DNA from: Deltaproteobacteria bacterium
Lineage (GTDB): Bacteria; Desulfobacterota; DSM-4660; Desulfatiglandales; HGW-15
NCBI GenBank assembly: GCA_021737245.1
Contig: JAIPEI010000234.1
Span: forward strand, 1-6,039
Direction: 5' to 3'
DNA: 6,039 nucleotides
Part shown: positions 1-6,027 of the stretch, piece by piece
Layout: the number at the start of each line of letters is the position of its first letter
How positions within the stretch are numbered: position 1 is the first letter of the stretch
The notes under the pieces: model-generated
What the model saw: only the letters and a program-made list of their open reading frames with translations
Told to the model about the DNA's origin: nothing
The model's database searches: none
Position numbers and translations under genes: made by a program

Positions 1-619
1 GGGTAAGGAACCGGAGGGTGAGCACGAAGCGGACCTCCGGGGCCCGGGCCGCCAGGGCCAGGCTCCGGCGAAGCGCCTCCTCGGAGAGAGGCGTGCCGAA
101 GGCGCCTTCGTACACCTCGGCCGGCCCCACCGGGTCGAAGATCAGCCGGTCGGCCAGGCCTTCCTCGATCACGCGCTCGAGGAGGTCGACGTTCCGTCCG
201 TCCGCGCGAAGCTCCGTTCGAAGGCCTTGCTCCTTCAGGTGTCGGAGCACCGCCAGGAAGTCATCGGGCGCCGAAGGGTCCCCGGCCGAGACGTCCAGAC
301 CGTCGATCCAGCCGTGCCCGAGCGTGTTTCTTCCCACGAACCCCTCCAGGCGATCCCCCGCCCGGAGGCGGGCCACGATCTCCCCCACACCCTGGACCAC
401 ACGCTCCCCGTCATGGAGGATGGGAAACTCCACGCCTTCGGGCCCGCGGCGGATGTGGGCCCGGTGCTCCCGGTAGAATCGCTGGAAAGCCTCCTTTCCC
501 TCCCCCTTGAAGTCCAGCTCCACGAAGGGGACGCCCCGCTCGTTCATGAAGGCCTTGGCCACCTTGCAGCGCAGGCAGCCGGGGGCGGTGAAGAGGGTGT
601 AGGTCCCTGCCGGTTCCAT
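1..619 (-). CDS. Glutaredoxin-like domain fused to a cysteine-free radical-SAM-like domain (partial, C-terminus outside window)
   Basis: The reading frame is open for 206 codons from an ATG and runs off the left edge with no stop. Residues 6-90 look like a glutaredoxin/thioredoxin fold: beta strand YTLFTAPG, redox motif C15-L-R-C18, and a probable cis-proline in EFP (P66). From about residue 104 the sequence resembles the middle of NrdG-type radical-SAM activating enzymes: GLDVSAGDPS (107-116) sits where GxxxSGGEPT is usual, LRADGRN (137-143) where LDTNGTN is usual, and LADRLIFDPVGPAEVY (155-170) where LVDYVAMDIKAPLEKY is usual. These comparisons are from memory of the family. C15 and C18 are the only cysteines in the visible protein, so the CxxxCxxC cluster motif is missing. 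A GAGGAGG ribosome site lies 9 nt before the start, and the gene follows the propeller gene by 4 bp, making it the fifth operon gene. It may be a thiol-disulfide or electron-transfer partner; the function is unknown. The gene call is firm, the second-domain assignment moderate. Confidence 0.85.
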   Translation of the reverse strand, partial: MEPAGTYTLFTAPGCLRCKVAKAFMNERGVPFVELDFKGEGKEAFQRFYREHRAHIRRGPEGVEFPILHDGERVVQGVGEIVARLRAGDRLEGFVGRNTLGHGWIDGLDVSAGDPSAPDDFLAVLRHLKEQGLRTELRADGRNVDLLERVIEEGLADRLIFDPVGPAEVYEGAFGTPLSEEALRRSLALAARAPEVRFVLTLRFLT

Positions 620-623
620 CGGC

Positions 624-2063
624 TCACGCCTCCTCATCCGCATCCGACACCACGCAGAGCGCCGAGGACGACTGGTAGGGCATGGTCCCTTCCACGGAGG
701 ACTCCGAGCGGGGCCCCGGCGGGGCTGCGCCCGGCACCCGGAAGGTGGTGACGTCCAGAGGCTCGATGGGCCGCTCCTCGGGCGGGTCCACCTGGGGGAT
801 CCAGTCGTAGGGCACCCGGTAGGCGCGGTAGACCATGTTCATCCGGAAGTGGGTGCCCCAGTAGGGGCTGATGTACTCCCAGACCAGCTCGTGATTTGCC
901 GTGACCTCGATGATGCGCCCGCCGCTCCCCTCGGTGATCAGGGTGTTTCCGTTCGGGAGCCGCTGGGCCGAGCTGATGAAAGGGCTGTAGAAGCGGTTGC
1001 TGTCCGTGGGGTGGACCAACCCCGCCTCCTGGGGCGTTTGCTGCCAGACGACCTCGAGGCTGACCGGGTCGAACTCCAGCACGCGGGAGTAGTCCCTGAG
1101 TGCGTTCTTGGCGCCGGTTGGGCTCCCCGGGTTGGGCGCGCCGTAGCCGGCCCAGCCGCCGTTGTCGTAGACCAGGATGTTCCCCTCCCCGGGAAGGCCC
1201 CGCGGGATCATGTGGGCGTGGTGCTGCCCGATGATCCAGCCCAGACCCTTTTCCGGAGTGTGGTCGTAGTCGGGCCCCACCTTCCAGACCGGCTCGCCCG
1301 TCTCCCTGGAGACGATGAAGATGATGTTGGTCTCGCGGCCGTCCATGAGGATGTTCTCGGGGTGGAACCGCTCGTCCCCGGCGTCGTACCACCGGTTGGG
1401 CCCCAGCGCGGACATGGCGTTCAAATGCATCCAGTCTCCCAGGCCGCCGGCCGCCGGCCGCATGTTGGGATCGCGGCTGAGGATGTTCCGGGCCTCCTCG
1501 CGGAAGCCGAAGGCCTCGAACCATTCGCTGCACACCCACTCCCACACGATGTCCCCGTCCCAGGTGACCTCGTAGACCGTGTCGTCCAGGAGGTTCTTGT
1601 CGGAGATCGCCGGGCAGACCAGGTTCTTGTGTCCCAGAAGAAGGGTGTTTCCGCCCTCCACCAGCGGGTCCATGCCCGGGACGTAGTAGCCCACCGGGTT
1701 GCCTTCCCGCTGAAAGTCGTGGTGGACCCTCGCCATCCACTGGGGCTCCTCGCCGGGGTCCTCGATGAACTCGTACTCGTTGAAGCGCCAGACCACGTTC
1801 CCGTCCCAGTCCACCTGGATGAGGTCCCGGTAGTCCTGCATGCCGTAGCGGGTGTTGCGCTCGCCCGTGTGCCCGAGGACGAAGCCGCCCGGCAGGAGCT
1901 TGTTGGGAAACCCGTGGAGCCCCCGCCACAGCTTGACCTCCCCGCCGTTCATGTCCACGACCAGGGCGCCCAGCTCCTTGGCCTGGAACACGGTGTAGCC
2001 GTTGAAGCATTTCCCGGGGTGATACACGGTCGCCCCGGTGGGGTAGACGGTTGGGTAGGTCAT
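624..2063 (-). CDS. Arylsulfotransferase (ASST)-family beta-propeller protein, no signal peptide
   Basis: This 479-residue protein has six blade-end motifs of the form VDxDGxVVW, at about residues 35-46, 83-94, 165-176, 250-263, 330-342 and 386-397, as expected for the six-bladed propeller of bacterial ASST. That family moves sulfate from a phenolic sulfate ester to a phenol. Family-like landmarks are DWMHLNAM (H213), QHHAHMIPRG (H281, H282, H284), a DNGGW loop at 300-304, YSRVLEFD (R327) and SAQRLPNGNTLITEG (365-379). By position, H213, a histidine in 281-284 and R327 may match E. coli AssT H252, H356 and R374. The sulfate-accepting H436 equivalent is uncertain; H351 is one candidate. The N-terminus (MTYPTVYPTG) is not a signal peptide, unlike periplasmic AssT, so a cytoplasmic location is inferred. 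The open frame extends much further upstream, but that part overlaps tctA. The chosen ATG has AAGGAG 6 nt upstream and overlaps the tctA stop as ATGA. It could be an ASST-fold protein with another activity. Confidence 0.9.
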   Translation of the reverse strand: MTYPTVYPTGATVYHPGKCFNGYTVFQAKELGALVVDMNGGEVKLWRGLHGFPNKLLPGGFVLGHTGERNTRYGMQDYRDLIQVDWDGNVVWRFNEYEFIEDPGEEPQWMARVHHDFQREGNPVGYYVPGMDPLVEGGNTLLLGHKNLVCPAISDKNLLDDTVYEVTWDGDIVWEWVCSEWFEAFGFREEARNILSRDPNMRPAAGGLGDWMHLNAMSALGPNRWYDAGDERFHPENILMDGRETNIIFIVSRETGEPVWKVGPDYDHTPEKGLGWIIGQHHAHMIPRGLPGEGNILVYDNGGWAGYGAPNPGSPTGAKNALRDYSRVLEFDPVSLEVVWQQTPQEAGLVHPTDSNRFYSPFISSAQRLPNGNTLITEGSGGRIIEVTANHELVWEYISPYWGTHFRMNMVYRAYRVPYDWIPQVDPPEERPIEPLDVTTFRVPGAAPPGPRSESSVEGTMPYQSSSALCVVSDADEEA

Positions 2064-3577
2064 GATGCTCTCCTTACGAAATCGGATTTCTCCGCCTTCT
2101 TCGCCCGCCGCCGGTCCAGGATCAGCGGCCCGGCGATGATCAGGACCGTGAGCCCCAGCAGCGCCATGCTGATGGGCCGCCCCAGCAGAATGGCGAGGCT
2201 GCCCTCGCCGAGGCTCAGGGTCTGCCGCAGGCGGTTCTCCATGATCTCGCCCAGCACGATTCCCATGACCAGATTCACGATGGGCCAGTTCAGGCGAAGC
2301 AGGACGTAGCCCAGGACGCCCATCACCACGGCCACGCCGGCGTCGAAGAGCCGCGTGTTCACGGCGTAGATCCCCACCAGGGAGATCACCATGATCACCA
2401 CCGCGAGCAGCCTGCTCGGGACCTTGACGATCATAGCGAAGGGCCGCAGCCAGACCACGAGCATGGCGAAGGCGGCCACGTTGATGAGCAGCATGGACCA
2501 GTACAGGGTGTTGATCAGAACCGGCTCCTTGACCAGGAGCAGGGGGCCGGGGTAGATCCCGTTGATGGTGAACACACCCAGGAGCACGGCGCTCAGCGCG
2601 TCGCCGGGGATGCCCAGGGTCAGGAGCGGGATCATGGTGCCGGCCGGCACCGCGTTGTTCCCCGCCTCCGAGGCCAGGCAGCCCTCGGGCGTGCCCTTGC
2701 CGAATCGCTCCTTCTCCTTGGAAAGCCGCTTGGCCGCGTCGTAGGACATGAACGAGGCCAGGATCGAGCCCGTGCCGGGAAGCAGCCCCACGAAGGTGCC
2801 GATCACCCCCGAGCGGATGAGAGTCCGCCAGTAGCGCAGCGCCAGCCAAAGCTTGGAAAAGTCCAGGGTGCTTCTGCTCAGATGGACCTCCCGGCCCCGC
2901 AGGATGTCCCTTTCCACCAGCAGCAGGGTCTGGCCGATGCCGAAGAGCCCCAGGCAGACGGGGATGATGTGGAGCCCGTTCTGCATGATAAGGGTTCCGA
3001 AGGTGAACCGGGCCCCCAGGGTGGATCCGTCGATCCCCACCGTGGAGATCCAGAACCCGAGCCCCAGGAGCATGAGCCCCTGGGCGAGGCGGTCCCGGAA
3101 GGCCATGACCACCAGTACCACCCCGAAGACGGCCACGGTCAGATACTCGGGGGGGCCGAAGCTGGCCGCCACATGGGCCAGGATCGGCGCCAGAAAGACC
3201 AGGATCCACAGGCTGATCACGCCGCCGCCGAAAGAGCCCAGGAGCGCAGCGGACAGTGCGGTCTGGGCTTCGCCCTTCCGGGTCAGGGGATAGCCGTCAA
3301 AGCTCGTGATCAGGGAGGAGGGCACGCCGGGCGTGCGCATGAGGATCGCGGGCACGGCGCCGCCGAAGTATCCCCCGCAAAAGACGCCCAGCAGGAGGGA
3401 CAGGGCCACGTCCGGCGTGAATGCGAAGGAGAACGGCAGGAGTACCACCATGCCCACCATGGGACCGAGGCCCGGCAGGATCCCCACGACGATCCCCACA
3501 ACGGTCCCGAACAGAAGCGCCACGAGGTTGGCCGGGGCAAACGCGGCCGTGAACCCTGCTGCAAGCTGCTCCACCAT
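2060..3577 (-). CDS. tctA: TTT transporter large permease subunit, TctA family
   Basis: This 505-residue, very hydrophobic protein is the normal length for TctA, the large inner-membrane subunit of tripartite tricarboxylate transporters. These are secondary carriers that use a periplasmic binding protein. The two inverted halves are both visible. The first has GILPGLGP (32-39), GGAVPAILMRTPGVPSS (72-88), DGYPL (94-98) and KGEAQTAL (101-108). The second has GLLPGTGS (264-271), SEAGNNAVPAGTMIPLLTLG (303-322) and IPGD (323-326). The C-terminal part has the family's LGE..EN.LRQ..SL.EGS....RPI pattern. A GGAG ribosome site lies 6 nt before the ATG, overlapping the end of tctB, and only 3 bp separate the two genes. 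The stop overlaps the next start as ATGA. The family assignment is secure; the substrate cannot be predicted, since TTT systems carry citrate, other carboxylates and aromatic acids. Confidence 0.97.
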   Translation of the reverse strand: MVEQLAAGFTAAFAPANLVALLFGTVVGIVVGILPGLGPMVGMVVLLPFSFAFTPDVALSLLLGVFCGGYFGGAVPAILMRTPGVPSSLITSFDGYPLTRKGEAQTALSAALLGSFGGGVISLWILVFLAPILAHVAASFGPPEYLTVAVFGVVLVVMAFRDRLAQGLMLLGLGFWISTVGIDGSTLGARFTFGTLIMQNGLHIIPVCLGLFGIGQTLLLVERDILRGREVHLSRSTLDFSKLWLALRYWRTLIRSGVIGTFVGLLPGTGSILASFMSYDAAKRLSKEKERFGKGTPEGCLASEAGNNAVPAGTMIPLLTLGIPGDALSAVLLGVFTINGIYPGPLLLVKEPVLINTLYWSMLLINVAAFAMLVVWLRPFAMIVKVPSRLLAVVIMVISLVGIYAVNTRLFDAGVAVVMGVLGYVLLRLNWPIVNLVMGIVLGEIMENRLRQTLSLGEGSLAILLGRPISMALLGLTVLIIAGPLILDRRRAKKAEKSDFVRRAS

Positions 3578-3580
3578 GGA

Positions 3581-4075
3581 TCACTCCATCAGGGCTTCCA
3601 GGAGCACGGGCTCGGGAAACCAGACGCCCAGGAACACCTTGAAGACCAGGTACAGGCAGAGGGTGACCAGCGTGGGAATGCCGACGAGCTTCCAGACCGA
3701 ACGCTGCTCCACTGTCCAGAGGGCCGCGAACAGGAAGGCCCAGGTGGAGATCTCGAGCCCCAGGTAGACGAGGCCCGCCAGAAACAGGACGAGGAGCGCC
3801 AGGACCCGCAGGCTCCTGACGGGCAGCCCCTGACCGTCCAGGTACCAGGTGCCGCCCCGGGTTCGAAGCACGCGCCACAGGGAGGGAAGGGACGCACCAA
3901 CCATCAGGATCAGCACCAATAGGGGGAAGATCAGCGGACCCTTGTAGAACGGGTCCGGACCTGACCTGTCCACGTGCCAGGGCGAGGTGACCAGGAGCCC
4001 CAGCGCAAACAGCCCCAGCACGGCGCCCAGGAGGTCGTGCACCCGGCTCTCTGCGTTCTTTTGCTCGTCGGCCAT
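3581..4075 (-). CDS. tctB: TTT transporter small permease subunit, TctB family
   Basis: This 164-residue membrane protein has the usual TctB length and layout. After a short charged N-terminus there are hydrophobic segments at about 14-31, 47-66, 88-107, 110-122 and 130-150, ending in FKVFLGVWFPEPVLLE, which fits the family's C-terminal pattern. TctB subunits are poorly conserved, so identity rests on length, topology and its place between tctC and tctA. The start is fixed because an in-frame TGA lies three codons upstream of the ATG. No strong ribosome site is free: GTGAG lies 5 nt before the ATG, while the G-rich sequences further up are inside the hairpin at 4088-4115. Expression may therefore depend on ribosomes arriving from tctC or on opening of that hairpin. 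It probably forms the membrane complex with the TctA product. Confidence 0.93.
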   Translation of the reverse strand: MADEQKNAESRVHDLLGAVLGLFALGLLVTSPWHVDRSGPDPFYKGPLIFPLLVLILMVGASLPSLWRVLRTRGGTWYLDGQGLPVRSLRVLALLVLFLAGLVYLGLEISTWAFLFAALWTVEQRSVWKLVGIPTLVTLCLYLVFKVFLGVWFPEPVLLEALME

Positions 4076-4087
4076 GGTCGCTCACAC

Positions 4088-4115
4088 CCCGCCGGAGGGA
4101 CTCCCCTCCGGCGGG
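4088..4115 (-). promoter_or_regulatory. Intercistronic hairpin between tctC and tctB, likely mRNA stabiliser or translation gate
   Basis: A perfect 12-bp inverted repeat has arms CCCGCCGGAGGG (4088-4099) and CCCTCCGGCGGG (4104-4115) around a 4-nt loop. It sits 7 nt after the tctC stop and 12 nt before the tctB start. In the leftward transcript it is followed by GTGTGAGCGACC, not a T run, so it is not a standard Rho-independent terminator. Hairpins in this position after binding-protein genes are known to protect the upstream message or trim downstream expression. Here the stem also contains the best Shine-Dalgarno-like sequence near tctB. The structure is seen in the sequence; its effect is inferred. 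Confidence 0.75.
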
Positions 4116-4122
4116 AAACGGG

Positions 4123-5076
4123 TCACTGAATGATCCCCAGGTCCTTCATGATGGCGCCGAAGTTCTCGAGCTCGCTGTCCATCTGCTTCCGGGCCGCCTC
4201 CGGGCCCGTGGGGTGCGGGATCACGCCCACCTTCTCGATCACGTCCTGAATCTCGGGCATGGCCATCACCTCGAAGAAGGTGTCGCTCAGGCGGTCGGCG
4301 ATCCCGACCGGCGTCTCGGCCGGCACGAACGCCCCGAACCAGATGGAGTAGGCGTCCCCGAACCCCTGCTCCTCCACGGTGGGCACGTCGGGATAGTCGG
4401 GCAGCCGGTTGGGGAGCATGCAGGCGAGGAGCTTCATCTTGCCGGCCTCGATGTAGTCTTTGAGCCCGGGCGTGGAGAAGGTGATCACGTCCGCGTCCCC
4501 CTGAACCACCAGCAGGGGGTTCAAGTCCTTGTAGGCCGTCTCTTTCCAGGCGAACCCGCCGATCTTGGCGGCGTTCATGGCGATCAGCGTGGGCACGGCA
4601 CCGAGGCCCCAGTGGGCCAGCCGGAGCTCATGGTCCTTCCCGTACTCGGCAAGCTCCGCGAGGTTGTCGTAAGGCGCATCCGCCCGGCAGGCCAGGGTGA
4701 AGGGGGACGACCAGACCAGCCCCAGGGGGTGCAGATCCTCGTTCTTGTAAGGGGTCTTGCCCCGGAGGACCTGGGTGATCATGGGGCCGATGGAGATGAG
4801 GCCCATGGTGTAGCCGTTCGGCCGGCTCTTGGCCAGCTCGTTGGTGGCCAGGACCGCTCCGCCGCCGGGCTTGTTCACGACCTTCACGGGCACGCCCAGC
4901 TTCCCGGACATATGGGGCGCCATGGCGGTCGCCACCATGGTAGAGGGATCGTTTCCCGCGGGCCAGGGGATCATGATCCGAATGGGTTTTTCCGGCCACT
5001 CGGCCGCGGCCGGCCCGACGGTCGTCGAAACAACCAGGGCCGCTGCGATCAGGACAAGAATCGCTGTCTTCTTCAT
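4123..5076 (-). CDS. tctC: TTT transporter periplasmic solute-binding protein, TctC/Bug family
   Basis: This 317-residue protein binds the substrate in the periplasm and delivers it to the TctA/TctB complex. A Sec signal peptide is clear: MKK, a hydrophobic core at 5-20, and a likely cut after AAA (23-25) before EWPEKPI. There is no lipobox cysteine, so the mature protein is soluble. Family landmarks are KPIRIMIPWPAG (30-41), VVNKPGGG (66-73), and RPNGYTMG from residue 85. The first ligand loop reads PAGNDPSTM where relatives usually have PAGGxxDxxAR; the usual aspartate position appears to be S45, so the ligand contact may differ. The frame is open 19 codons further upstream, but this ATG is chosen because AAGGAGG lies 7 nt before it and the signal peptide starts there. 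It is first in the operon, read from a consensus-like promoter at 5132-5158, and followed by a strong hairpin likely to favour its higher expression. Confidence 0.96.
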   Translation of the reverse strand: MKKTAILVLIAAALVVSTTVGPAAAEWPEKPIRIMIPWPAGNDPSTMVATAMAPHMSGKLGVPVKVVNKPGGGAVLATNELAKSRPNGYTMGLISIGPMITQVLRGKTPYKNEDLHPLGLVWSSPFTLACRADAPYDNLAELAEYGKDHELRLAHWGLGAVPTLIAMNAAKIGGFAWKETAYKDLNPLLVVQGDADVITFSTPGLKDYIEAGKMKLLACMLPNRLPDYPDVPTVEEQGFGDAYSIWFGAFVPAETPVGIADRLSDTFFEVMAMPEIQDVIEKVGVIPHPTGPEAARKQMDSELENFGAIMKDLGIIQ

Positions 5077-5128
5077 CGCACTGCCTCCTTGGCTTGGGGG
5101 GGAACAAAAAGGTTGCCGGTTTCGGATA

Positions 5129-5141
5129 AACATTATATGTT
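5129..5141. promoter_or_regulatory. Candidate operator dyad over the -10 box
   Basis: A perfect inverted repeat, AACAT-N3-ATGTT, covers the whole TATAAT element of the operon promoter. Short odd-spaced dyads in the divergent region next to the regulator gene are typical targets of FadR-type GntR proteins. Binding here would block transcription of tctC. The assignment is from position and symmetry only; AT-rich sequence gives such dyads by chance fairly often. Confidence 0.4.
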
Positions 5142-5158
5142 ATACCAAACGCTGTCAA
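5132..5158 (-). promoter_or_regulatory. Sigma-70-type promoter for the tctCBA operon
   Basis: Read leftward, an exact TTGACA (-35, at 5153-5158) and an exact TATAAT (-10, at 5132-5137) are separated by 15 bp. The spacer is 2 bp shorter than ideal, so the promoter may be weaker than its hexamers suggest, or may use an overlapping TAATGT at 5130-5135 with a 17-bp spacer. A start near 5125 would give a leader of roughly 50 nt before tctC. The region is sharply AT-rich compared with the rest of the window. Confidence 0.65.
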
Positions 5159-5165
5159 TGCGTTT
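5147..5165. promoter_or_regulatory. Candidate operator dyad over the -35 box
   Basis: A perfect inverted repeat, AAACGC-N7-GCGTTT, encloses the TTGACA element of the operon promoter. Its centre (5156) is 21 bp, about two helical turns, from the centre of the dyad over the -10 box (5135), so two dimers could sit on the same face of the DNA. The arm sequences of the two dyads differ, so they need not bind the same protein. Confidence 0.4.
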
Positions 5166-5221
5166 TTCCCTGTTTTCCTTTTTCCGACCGGTCCGCCGAT
5201 CACGGCTCACCCCGGGTTCCT

Positions 5222-5227
5222 GGGAGG
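5222..5227 (+). promoter_or_regulatory. Ribosome binding site that favours the GTG start of the regulator
   Basis: GGGAGG lies 6 nt before a GTG at 5234. The in-frame ATG at 5252 has only a weak GAGA 7 nt upstream. This favours the GTG start, which adds six residues (MKREPA) to the regulator. Confidence 0.55.
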
Positions 5228-5233
5228 CGTTGC

Positions 5234-5986
5234 GTGAAAAGAGAACCAGCCATGACATCGTTCCGGCCTGTCAAGCAGAACCGCATCTCCGAGGAGGTGC
5301 TCAGCCAGCTCAAGGAGGCGATCCTCGCCGGCACCTACCGTCCCGGCGGCAAGCTCCCCTCCGAACGGGAGCTGTGCGACCGGTTCCAGGTGAGCCGGGT
5401 GGTGATCCGGGAGGCCATTCGGGCACTGGAGCTGACGGGTTTCGTGCGCCTCAGGCAGGGTCCCTCCGGCGGTGCTTACGTCCAGGAGCTGACGCTGGAC
5501 CACCTCTCGAACGCCTTCCTGGACCTGTTCATGGCGAACAAGCTGAGCGCGCCGGAGCTCGTCCAGGTGCGACTTCACATCGAGCCCGAGGTGTGCCGCC
5601 TCGCGGCCCGGATCGTGGACCCAGCGGCCGCCGCCCGGCTGGAGAATGCCTTCCGGGAGGAGCACGCCGAGACCATCACCCACGAGGAGTGGGTGGCCCG
5701 AAACCTCGAGATCCACTATCTCCTCGCGCGCGGGTGCGGGAACCGCTTCTATGAGGCCGTACTCAAGCCGCTCCTGGACCTCACCCGGGAGATGGTCCTC
5801 GTGGTCAAGCCGAGCCACAAGGTGATCCACGAGCACGCGGATCACCGGCGCATCATCGATGCGGTCATCGGAGGGGACGGCGTGGCTGCGGCCGGTGCCA
5901 TGCGGGATCACATCACCAAGGTGGGGGGCGCCCTCACCGACCTGGAGAAGGCCTACCGCGAGAAGCGCGGCCTGGTGGAGTCCTGA
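5234..5986 (+). CDS. GntR-family (FadR subfamily, FCD domain) transcriptional regulator
   Basis: From the GTG start this is a 250-residue DNA-binding protein (244 from the ATG at 5252). Residues 13-83 form the GntR winged helix: ISEEVLSQLKEAILAG, then PGGKLPSERELCDRF, the recognition helix region SRVVIREAIRALE (54-66), and the wing RQGPSGGAYV. Residues about 95-240 form an all-helical FCD ligand domain. Its metal and ligand site is suggested by H161 in NLEIH, H204 in DHRRIIDA and H226 in MRDHI. The fourth position, usually Asp in DxxFH, is N157 here. FCD domains commonly bind small carboxylates, which fits the neighbouring carboxylate-type transporter. It is divergent from tctC with 157 bp between the starts, so it probably controls that operon and perhaps itself. 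No convincing promoter of its own was found. The effector is unknown. Confidence 0.93.
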   Translation: MKREPAMTSFRPVKQNRISEEVLSQLKEAILAGTYRPGGKLPSERELCDRFQVSRVVIREAIRALELTGFVRLRQGPSGGAYVQELTLDHLSNAFLDLFMANKLSAPELVQVRLHIEPEVCRLAARIVDPAAAARLENAFREEHAETITHEEWVARNLEIHYLLARGCGNRFYEAVLKPLLDLTREMVLVVKPSHKVIHEHADHRRIIDAVIGGDGVAAAGAMRDHITKVGGALTDLEKAYREKRGLVES

Positions 5987-6007
5987 CCCCATTCACCTGC
6001 GGGAACG

Positions 6008-6027
6008 AAAAAGCCCCGGCCGCGGGG
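6008..6027 (-). terminator. Rho-independent terminator for a leftward gene beyond the right edge
   Basis: Read on the minus strand, CCCCG-CGGC-CGGGG forms a 5-bp all-GC stem with a 4-nt loop, followed by C and five T. Read rightward, no T run follows the stem, so it does not look like an intrinsic terminator for the GntR gene, whose stop lies 21 bp before the A run. A convergent gene to the right is implied but not visible. The stem is short, so confidence is moderate. Confidence 0.5.

Noticed and set aside
849..2309. 486-codon plus-strand open frame antisense to the propeller gene.
   Set aside because: Its composition is that of a shadow frame, no domain is recognisable, and the opposite strand holds a clear protein family.
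2064..3209. Long upstream extension of the propeller reading frame, giving 861 codons in total.
   Set aside because: It overlaps tctA in another frame, reads as low-complexity Gly/Pro/Arg/His sequence typical of GC-rich shadow frames, and the internal ATG has a well-placed AAGGAG and an ATGA overlap.
5113..5141. TTGCCG-17 bp-TATGTT as a rightward promoter for the regulator.
   Set aside because: Each hexamer matches consensus at only four of six positions, and AT-rich sequence gives such matches easily, so it is not listed as a feature.
5147..5167. AAACGC/GCGTTTTT as a rightward Rho-independent terminator.
   Set aside because: The stem is only 6 bp with a 7-nt loop, and it sits inside a divergent promoter region where no rightward gene ends.
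5186..5193. 8-bp palindrome GACCGGTC upstream of the regulator.
   Set aside because: It is short, not extended on either side, and expected by chance in GC-rich DNA.
4829..5233. N-terminal extension of the GntR frame back into tctC.
   Set aside because: It would run through the divergent control region and antisense to the tctC signal peptide. The recognisable regulator begins at the GTG or ATG near 5234-5252.
4213..5754. 513-codon plus-strand open frame across tctC and the regulator.
   Set aside because: It is antisense to a clear binding protein and then out of frame with the GntR gene; the translation shows no family features.
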